Source: Bifidobacterium actinocoloniiforme DSM 22766
GTDB taxonomy: Bacteria; Actinomycetota; Actinomycetes; Actinomycetales; Bifidobacteriaceae
Reading direction: 5' to 3'
Length of the DNA stretch: 64,000 nt
Assembly: GCF_001263395.1 (NCBI RefSeq)
Contig: NZ_CP011786.1
Location: 124,001 to 188,000, forward strand
Under the pieces are notes generated by a model that saw nothing but the letters and a program-made list of their open reading frames with translations, was not told where the DNA came from and made no database searches. Shown here in pieces: positions 57,472 to 64,000 of the stretch; the first letter of the stretch is position 1; every line of letters starts with the position of its first letter. Both the position numbers and the translations under genes were made by a program.

Positions 57472-58806
57472 TCAGTCTTCCTGGGATAGGGTGGCGGTTT
57501 TCGTGGCCTCCAGGGCTCCCCGCTTGAGGGTGACCTTGATGGTGGCTCCGTCTGGGATGACTGAGGCGTCGGAGGCGACGGCCCCCTGAGCCGTCTGCAC
57601 CACCGCGTAGCCCCGGTCCAGAGTGGATTGGGGGGAGAGGGCGGTCAAAGAAGACTGGAGTTTCTCCACTGTGAGCGAGGCGTCGTCCGCGATCCTTCGC
57701 AAGGCAATGTCCAGGCGCACCTTGGCCTCATCCACGAATCGCTGGGGCTTGTCCAGCATCGTCAGCGGCTGGGTCAGGCTGGGCCGGTTGGCGTAGCCCT
57801 CAATCAGCCTGGTCTCGTTGTCCACTAAGGCCCGGATACGTGATTCAATCCGCATCCTGGCTTCGGCGATAATGCCCTCTTGCTCCATCACGTCCGGCAC
57901 CACGCGTTTGGCGGCGTCGGTGGGCGTGGAGGCGCGCAGGTCGGCGGCCAGGTCGATCAAGGTCCAATCGTCCTCGTGGCCGATCGCGGACACGATCGGC
58001 GTCCTGCAGGCTGCGGTGGCGCGCACCACGGACTCGTCGGAGAAACCCAACAGGTCCTCAAAGGAGCCGCCGCCCCGCGCCACGATGATCACGTCCACGC
58101 TCGGGTCGGCGTCCAGTTTCTGGATGGCCGCCACCACCTCGGGCGGGCACTGGGGGCCTTGCACATGGGCGTGAACCACTGAGAACTCGATCGTGGGCCA
58201 GCGGAGGCGGGCGTTGGTGATCACATCGCCCTCCGCCCGGGCTTGGGGTGCGCAAATCAGACCGATTCGCTGGGGGAATTCGGGCAGCCGCACTTTATTC
58301 TCGGCATCGAAAAGCCCTTCGCCCTTGAGCTGCCGGCGCAGTTGCTCGATTTGCTCTTTGAGGTCGCCGGTGCCCACCCGTCGGATGTCGTCCGCCATGA
58401 AGCTCAAGCGGGTTTGCTTGACCCACAGGTCGGGCTTGCCATGCACCACCACCCGGTCGCCCTGGCGGAAGTCGCGGGCCTTGGCAGCGAAGGCGCGGAA
58501 GCCCATAACGGACACGGAGATGTCCTCGAAGTTGTCGCGCACGGTCAGGTAGGCGGACCCGGCCCGGCGGGTGTTGATCTCCACGATCTGCCCCTCCACC
58601 CAGGCCCCGGGCCAGCGGGCCACGGCATCGTGGTACTTCTGGCTGAGCACGCTCACCGGCCAAGGGTCATCGGCGGTCGTGTCCCTGGCCAGGCGAGGAA
58701 GTTCGCTCAAAGGTTTGGGCCGGTTGATCGAACCCGCTGGCGCGCCTCCGCCGGCATCGGCCCAGCCGGGCGCGAAAGCTGTGTGTATGGCCATATCCGA
58801 GCGCAC
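57472..58806 (-). CDS. xseA: Exodeoxyribonuclease VII large subunit
   Basis: Degrades single-stranded DNA in mismatch repair and toxic-intermediate removal, with XseB. 444 aa. N-terminal OB-fold (WVEGQIVEINTRRAGSAYLTVRD), catalytic region with GLICAPQARAEGDVI, VDVIIVARGGGSFEDLLGF, VSAIGHEDDWTLIDLAADLRASTPTDAA, and a C-terminal helical part ending LDRGYAVVQTAQG. The GTG at 58806 is chosen for AGGAGG five bases upstream; ATG at 58794 has no site. Confidence 0.94.
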   Translation of the reverse strand: MRSDMAIHTAFAPGWADAGGGAPAGSINRPKPLSELPRLARDTTADDPWPVSVLSQKYHDAVARWPGAWVEGQIVEINTRRAGSAYLTVRDNFEDISVSVMGFRAFAAKARDFRQGDRVVVHGKPDLWVKQTRLSFMADDIRRVGTGDLKEQIEQLRRQLKGEGLFDAENKVRLPEFPQRIGLICAPQARAEGDVITNARLRWPTIEFSVVHAHVQGPQCPPEVVAAIQKLDADPSVDVIIVARGGGSFEDLLGFSDESVVRATAACRTPIVSAIGHEDDWTLIDLAADLRASTPTDAAKRVVPDVMEQEGIIAEARMRIESRIRALVDNETRLIEGYANRPSLTQPLTMLDKPQRFVDEAKVRLDIALRRIADDASLTVEKLQSSLTALSPQSTLDRGYAVVQTAQGAVASDASVIPDGATIKVTLKRGALEATKTATLSQED

Positions 58807-59070
58807 ATCCGCCTCCTCATGTCGGCACTTCGTCTAGCTTCCACAATCCCGCGGGTCAGGGACAATCCTGGCGCTGCGCACGGCGCTGCCCGCGCCATGT
58901 ATGCGTCCAGGCGGCCTTCTCCCTTATGCTATTGGCGTAGGTGTATCTGCCTATGCGGGACTCGCATGGTCAGGCTTGGCGATAGCATCTTATGTATGAA
59001 GCCGTTATGAGCGGGCGCGGAGGGTCGGGCGTCCGTCTTTCCAGGCGGCAGGATGCGGGGTTCTGGCTTT

Positions 59071-62000
59071 ATGACGCAAGGTCTGACAGGAGCGCAACGG
59101 GCGGACGGAGCGCGGGAGGACCCAGTTCCCTTGCGTTTGGGGCTTGACATTGGTTCCACCACGGTCAAGGCCGTCGTCCTGGGTGCTTCGGACCGTTTGA
59201 GCGATGCCTTGTTCACCGACTATCGCCGCCACCATGCCAACGTGCGTCAGTGCGTGGCCGAGCTGGTCACCGACATCAAGCTCTCCCTGGCCCATCGCGA
59301 CATGGAAGACAGCCCCATCAGGCTGGCGATCACCGGTTCGGGCGGCCTGGAACTGGCCCGGCAGTTGGGAGCCGAATTCTCCCAGGAGGTCATCGCCGAG
59401 ACGGAGGCGATCTCCGCCACCTACCCGGAGGCCGATGTCATCATCGAGCTGGGCGGCGAGGACGCCAAGATCACCTACCTGAAGCCCACGCCGGAGCAGC
59501 GGATGAACGGCTCATGCGCGGGGGGCACTGGCGCATTCATCGACCAGATGGCCACCCTGCTGAACACGGACGCGGCTGGTCTGAACGAGATGGCCTCACG
59601 CTGCCAGACCATCTACCCGATCGCCTCGCGCTGCGGGGTCTTCGCCAAGTCCGACCTCCAACCCTTAATCAACGACGGCGCAGCCAAGGAGGACCTGGCC
59701 GCGTCCATCTTCAACGCCGTGGCCACGCAGACCATCTCCGGCCTGGCTTGCGGCCGTCCTATACGTGGCAACGTGGTCTTCCTCGGTGGCCCTCTCTTCT
59801 TCATGCCCGAGCTGCGGGGGGCGTTCAAACGCCTGCTGGAAGGCAAAGTCAGCTCCTACATCAACCCCGAGGACGCCCACTTATACGTGGCTTACGGGGC
59901 GGCCTTAGTCGCCGGGCAGGCTGGCCAGGCGTGCGATGATGAGCAGGAACGGCTTGTTTCCAGCGATTACACGCCTGCCACCGACGTGAATGATCCCTTC
60001 GGTCCGGCCTGGGGGCTGGACCCGGAGGAGGTCAAGCGAGCTCGGTCGGCCAACGCGAGCCCCCTGGAGAAAATGGCCCTTGAGGACGCCAAGGTTGACG
60101 GCCGCAGCACACTCAGCGTCCAACCCAAGCAGGCGGGTTCGGACACGGACTCGGCCGCCCGTGTGGAGAGCTCACGGGCCGCCCTGGAGCAGGAGGAGGG
60201 CCATCTCGACCTGTCCACCCTGGACGCGGTGCTCTCTGCCCTGGAGTCCCTCGATTCGCTCCCTTCCATGGCCCGCACGGTCGCGCCCCTCTTCAAAGAC
60301 GCCGAGGACCGGGAGGCTTTCGAACGTCGCCACTCGGCCGAAACCATAGCCACCGGCAGTTTGGAAGGGGCGAAAGGACCTCACTTCCTGGGGATTGACG
60401 CCGGTTCGACTACGATCAAAGCCGCCTTGATCAATGACGACAAAAGCATCGTCTGGTCCACTTACGGTGTGCATGAGGAGAGCCCGCTGACTGCGGCGGC
60501 GCAGATCGTCAAGCAGGTGAGCGCCGCGTTGCCTGAGGGCGCTTGGATCGCCCGCGCGTGCTCCACAGGCTATGGGGAAGGCCTGATTTCCGCCGGTCTG
60601 CACGTGGACGAAGGCGTGGTCGAGACGATGGCCCACTACCGGGCGGCGGAGGAGGTCAGCCCCGGCGTCACCGCCGTGATTGACATCGGCGGCCAGGACA
60701 TGAAGTACATAGCGGTCAACGACGGTGTGATCGACTCGATTTGCGTCAACGAGGCCTGCTCGGCCGGCTGCGGCTCCTTCCTGCAGACTTTCGCCCAGTC
60801 GATGGGCATCACGATCCAGGAGTTCACCCAGCAGGCGCTCGCCTCCAAGGCCCCGGTGGACTTGGGTTCGCGCTGCACTGTGTTCATGAACTCGTCGGTC
60901 AAGCAGGCTCAGAAGGAGGGCGCCTCGCCTGAGGATATCGCCGCCGGCTTGTGCTACTCGGTGGTGCGCAACGCCTTGTACAAGGTCATCAAGCTGCGCG
61001 ATGCGGACGCCCTTGGCCCGATTGTGGTCGTGCAGGGCGGTACCTTCCTGAATGACGCGGTCTTGCGTGCCTTCGAGCTTCTGACCGGCCGTCAGGTGGT
61101 ACGGCCCAACATCGCCGGTCTGATGGGCGCTTATGGTGCGGCGCTGACGGCCCGGATGCATTGCGCCGACTATGAGGGGGAGGGTTCGGACCGCCCTGTG
61201 AGCAGCCTGCTGGCCGGCGAGGAGCTCGACCACCTGTCGATGACCACCACCCATGACATCTGCAAGCTCTGCCAGAACCACTGCAAGCTCACGATCACCG
61301 AGTTCGAGGACGGTGGCCGCTACGTGACCGGAAACCGTTGCGAGCGGGGCGGCGACAAGTCCAAACAGCGTTCCGACCGGCCGAATTTGTACGATTTCAA
61401 GTACAAGCGAGCCTTCGCCTACCGTCGTCTGACCCCGGAGAAGGCCACTCGCGGCGACATCGGCATCCCACGCGTGCTCAACATGTACGAGGATTACCCC
61501 TTCTGGTTCACCCTCCTCACCTCCCTGGGCTTCAGGGTCATGATTTCGGGGCGCTCCAACCATGAGCTCTTCGAGGAGGGCATGGAGTCCATCGCATCGG
61601 AGAACATCTGCTATCCGGCCAAGCTGGTCCACGGGCATGTAAAATCCTTGCTGGACAAGGGCCTCAAGACCATCTTCTACCCATGCGTCACCTACGAGCA
61701 GGAGCTGGTTGGCGGCACTGACAACCACTACAACTGCCCGATAGTGGCCAACTACCCAATCGTGATCGAGGCGAACATGGCCGAGCTGAACCAGCCCGGT
61801 GTACGCTTCATGGCCCCATATTTCAACCTGTCCAACCGGGAGAAGCTGGTTGAGCGCGTGACCAAGGAGTTCGCCTGGGCGGGAGTCAGGGAGGACGAGG
61901 CGCGCGTTGCCGTGCAGGAGGCCTTCCGCGAGGACGCCCGCTTCAAGGAGGATGTGCGCCAGGAGGGCATGCGCGCCCTGGCTTACATGCGTGAGCATGA

Positions 62001-64000
62001 TGTACGCGGCGTGGTCCTGTCCGGTCGGCCGTACCACGTGGACCCGGAGGTCAACCATGGCATTCCCGAGACCATCTGCTCCCTGGGTATGGCGGTGTTG
62101 TCCGAGGATTCGATTTGCGAGCTGGACGCCAACCACCTGCCCAAGCTCAGCGATTATGTGCTCTCCGACGCGGGGGAGCGGGCCCTGGCCTCTAACAGCA
62201 GCCGGGCTCGGCAGTTCCGCAAGACGGTGCCCGTAAGCGGGCCGGACAACTCCAAGATGCCCCTGCGCGTGACCGACCAGTGGGCGTATCACTCCCGGCT
62301 TTACTCGGCCGCCCGCTTCGTCTCCGAATACCCGGATTTGCAGCTAGTGCAGCTGGTCTCCTTCGGCTGCGGCGTGGACGCGATCACCACCGACCAGGTG
62401 CAAGAGATCCTGGCCGACAAGGACGACGTGTACACCCAGCTGAAAATCGACGAGGTGTCGAACTTGGGCGCGGCCAAGATTCGTCTGCGTTCGCTCAAGG
62501 CGGCTATGGAGGAGCGGGTTCGGCGCGGCAAGACCCAGGGCGGCGAGGGTACTGGGGTGGCCACTCCGGCGGCTCCCGTCGAGCGGGACGCGGGGCCGAA
62601 GGATGAAGGCAATATTGTGGAAACTGGTTTCCTGGACGAGGGGGACGCTATCGCTCATAACCATGCGGATCCCGACGGTTTCCGCTCCACCGGCGCCCGC
62701 AGGATCAGCGTCCAGCAGTCCCAGGCCGCGATCGCTTCCCTGGCTCGCTTCCTGGCCCTGCGCGACCGCAGCGGGGAGGGGTTGATCAGGCTCCACCCCT
62801 ACGGGCTCACCAGCCTTAGCGAGCGTCGCTCCCGCCAGGACTCTCAAAGCGGTCAGAGGGGAAAGGGTCCCGATTCTCCATGGACGACCACAGCGCGTCC
62901 TGTGCAAGCTCCGACCCAGGCCTTGGATACCGGTGATGCGGTCTCCGGGCGCCGGTGGCAGGATGCCGCCGGGTCGGGGGCGGCCCGCAAGCCCAGCCTG
63001 TCCAAGTACGCTCATGTCAACGTATTCACCAAGGCCATGGGCCACGATTATACGATCGTGTGCCCGCAAATGTCGCCGGTCCACTTCTCCCTGCTGGAGG
63101 CGGTGTTCGCCAGCGGCAAGTACAAGGTCGAGCTGCTTAAGCACGCCAGCAGCGAGGACATCAACACAGGCGTCAAGTACGTCAACAACGACGCCTGCTT
63201 CCCCGCGATCATCGTGGTCGGTCAGTTGGTCAACGCCTTCCTGTCCGGCCGGTTGGACCCGCACGGGTGCGCTGTGATCGTCACCCAGACCGGAGGCATG
63301 TGCCGGGCCACCAACTATTTCGGGCTCCTGCGCAAGGCTATGGCGGACGCGGGCTACGGCTACGTGCCGATCATCACCCTAAGCGTCCAAGGGTTCCGGT
63401 CCAACCCGGGCCTCAAGGTCACGCCCTCCCTCCTGCACCGGGCGGTCAAGGCCTTCTACCTGGGCGACGCCCTCATCGAATGCCTCCTTCGGGTGCGCCC
63501 CTACGAGGTCGAGCCCGGTTCGGCGAACCGGCTCTATAAGACTTGGGACACGATTTGCAAGGAGACCCTGGAGCACCACGGATGGTCAGCCACGGCTCAG
63601 CGCGAGTACGGGCGTGGTTTCCTGCCGTATTCCAGCCTGATGAAGCAGATGATCGCGGCCTTCGACCGCCTGCCCCTGCGTCAGGCGGAGCGCAAGCCCC
63701 GCGTGGGCGTGGTGGGCGAGATCCTGGTCAAGTACCACCCGGACGCCAACAACCACGTGGTCGATCTGATTGAGGACCAGGGCTGCGAGGCCGTGCTGCC
63801 GGGCATCTGTGACTTCATGGTCAACGGCATGTCCAACGCGGAGTGGAACGAGGAGCGACTGGGCACCGGCGGCCCCATTAAGCTCAAGCGGATGGCCCTG
63901 AGGGCGGCGGACGCCTACCGGGCGCCGATGATCCAAGGCTTCAAGGCCTCGCACGGCAAGTTCGACATCCCCAGCCACATCACCGATTTACGGGCCAAGG
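59071..64000 (+). CDS. Giant activator of 2-hydroxyglutaryl-CoA dehydratase-like protein (acyl-CoA dehydratase activase/DUF2229), 3' truncated by window
   Basis: Open for more than 1643 codons to the window edge. Two BcrAD/BadFG ATPase units: LGLDIGSTTVKAVVLG (about 28) and GIDAGSTTIKAALIND (about 440), each with a cysteine pair (GSCAGGTGAF and SRCGVFAKSD; EACSAGCGSF and SRCTVFMNSS) like those holding the shared [4Fe-4S] cluster in HgdC. Then a cysteine motif DICKLCQNHCKL (about 730), a DUF2229 region (GIPRVLNMYEDYPFWFTLLTSLGFRV; NICYPAKLVHGH; VVLSGRPYHVDPEVNHGIPE), a disordered linker, and a second segment (NDACFPAIIVVGQ, TQTGGMCRATNYFGLL). ATG at 59071 or 59053. No dehydratase subunits are seen in the window. 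The true function in bifidobacteria is unknown. Confidence 0.85.
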   Translation, partial: MTQGLTGAQRADGAREDPVPLRLGLDIGSTTVKAVVLGASDRLSDALFTDYRRHHANVRQCVAELVTDIKLSLAHRDMEDSPIRLAITGSGGLELARQLGAEFSQEVIAETEAISATYPEADVIIELGGEDAKITYLKPTPEQRMNGSCAGGTGAFIDQMATLLNTDAAGLNEMASRCQTIYPIASRCGVFAKSDLQPLINDGAAKEDLAASIFNAVATQTISGLACGRPIRGNVVFLGGPLFFMPELRGAFKRLLEGKVSSYINPEDAHLYVAYGAALVAGQAGQACDDEQERLVSSDYTPATDVNDPFGPAWGLDPEEVKRARSANASPLEKMALEDAKVDGRSTLSVQPKQAGSDTDSAARVESSRAALEQEEGHLDLSTLDAVLSALESLDSLPSMARTVAPLFKDAEDREAFERRHSAETIATGSLEGAKGPHFLGIDAGSTTIKAALINDDKSIVWSTYGVHEESPLTAAAQIVKQVSAALPEGAWIARACSTGYGEGLISAGLHVDEGVVETMAHYRAAEEVSPGVTAVIDIGGQDMKYIAVNDGVIDSICVNEACSAGCGSFLQTFAQSMGITIQEFTQQALASKAPVDLGSRCTVFMNSSVKQAQKEGASPEDIAAGLCYSVVRNALYKVIKLRDADALGPIVVVQGGTFLNDAVLRAFELLTGRQVVRPNIAGLMGAYGAALTARMHCADYEGEGSDRPVSSLLAGEELDHLSMTTTHDICKLCQNHCKLTITEFEDGGRYVTGNRCERGGDKSKQRSDRPNLYDFKYKRAFAYRRLTPEKATRGDIGIPRVLNMYEDYPFWFTLLTSLGFRVMISGRSNHELFEEGMESIASENICYPAKLVHGHVKSLLDKGLKTIFYPCVTYEQELVGGTDNHYNCPIVANYPIVIEANMAELNQPGVRFMAPYFNLSNREKLVERVTKEFAWAGVREDEARVAVQEAFREDARFKEDVRQEGMRALAYMREHDVRGVVLSGRPYHVDPEVNHGIPETICSLGMAVLSEDSICELDANHLPKLSDYVLSDAGERALASNSSRARQFRKTVPVSGPDNSKMPLRVTDQWAYHSRLYSAARFVSEYPDLQLVQLVSFGCGVDAITTDQVQEILADKDDVYTQLKIDEVSNLGAAKIRLRSLKAAMEERVRRGKTQGGEGTGVATPAAPVERDAGPKDEGNIVETGFLDEGDAIAHNHADPDGFRSTGARRISVQQSQAAIASLARFLALRDRSGEGLIRLHPYGLTSLSERRSRQDSQSGQRGKGPDSPWTTTARPVQAPTQALDTGDAVSGRRWQDAAGSGAARKPSLSKYAHVNVFTKAMGHDYTIVCPQMSPVHFSLLEAVFASGKYKVELLKHASSEDINTGVKYVNNDACFPAIIVVGQLVNAFLSGRLDPHGCAVIVTQTGGMCRATNYFGLLRKAMADAGYGYVPIITLSVQGFRSNPGLKVTPSLLHRAVKAFYLGDALIECLLRVRPYEVEPGSANRLYKTWDTICKETLEHHGWSATAQREYGRGFLPYSSLMKQMIAAFDRLPLRQAERKPRVGVVGEILVKYHPDANNHVVDLIEDQGCEAVLPGICDFMVNGMSNAEWNEERLGTGGPIKLKRMALRAADAYRAPMIQGFKASHGKFDIPSHITDLRAK

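Noticed and set aside
60172-62292. A 706-codon minus-strand frame at the right end
   Set aside because: It is the antisense of the activase-like gene, which has many conserved motifs; the minus-strand product is His/Gly/Arg-rich with no domain.

Overview
The window is high-GC actinobacterial chromosome. Gene content (AdnA/AdnB, RNase J with a basic tail, argGH, PepN, a giant hydroxyglutaryl-CoA dehydratase activator-like protein, GH42/GH43/GH30 enzymes, xseA/xseB) fits Bifidobacterium or a close relative. The species cannot be fixed from sequence alone. An insect-gut or plant-glycan-feeding bifidobacterium is a reasonable inference from the arabinogalactan-type enzymes.

0-30.5 kb is GC-rich housekeeping backbone. 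It begins inside a probable tyrosine phosphatase and continues with the double-strand-break resection pair adnA-adnB, a GNAT-MFS pair and RNase J. On the minus strand follow a lipase-like hydrolase and argH-argG. The arginine operon upstream has collapsed: argF carries a large frameshifting internal deletion, argR is missing between argF and argG, and only about 0.5 kb of unrecognisable sequence with a promoter-like AT-rich stretch precedes argF. Next to it is a dead chimera joining a secreted RCC1-repeat gene to the tail of an aldo/keto reductase. Then come pepN, glmM, def, a YedK/HMCES-type protein, a 67-residue protein resembling Nif11-type leader peptides, a DUF3737 beta-helix protein, and a zinc alcohol dehydrogenase and cyclophilin-like protein divergent from a LysR regulator.

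30.5-55.7 kb is an accessory, visibly more AT-rich region with long gene-poor stretches. It holds a hydrolase pseudogene lacking its nucleophile elbow, a decayed tRNA-like fragment, YisL-like and carboxymuconolactone-decarboxylase-family genes with a MerR regulator, and two carbohydrate modules. Module 1 (34.0-37.6 kb) is an intracellular GH43 arabinofuranosidase-like enzyme, a LacY-type symporter and a LacI repressor. Module 2 (40.0-55.4 kb) is a cell-surface multidomain GH30 enzyme (probable endo-beta-1,6-galactanase), an intracellular 1123-residue DUF5107-TPR protein of unknown function, two ABC permeases, a GH42 beta-galactosidase, a sugar-binding lipoprotein and an AraC regulator. Together they read as a system that cuts a galactan or type II arabinogalactan side chain outside the cell, imports the oligosaccharides and finishes them inside. 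The DUF5107-TPR protein is the most interesting unexplained component. The region ends against the 3' end of a tRNA-Arg(CCU) gene.

55.7-64 kb is GC-rich backbone again: a membrane-anchored endonuclease/exonuclease/phosphatase protein, xseB and xseA, and a giant iron-sulfur activase-like protein that runs off the window end. All family names come from motif recognition without database searches.
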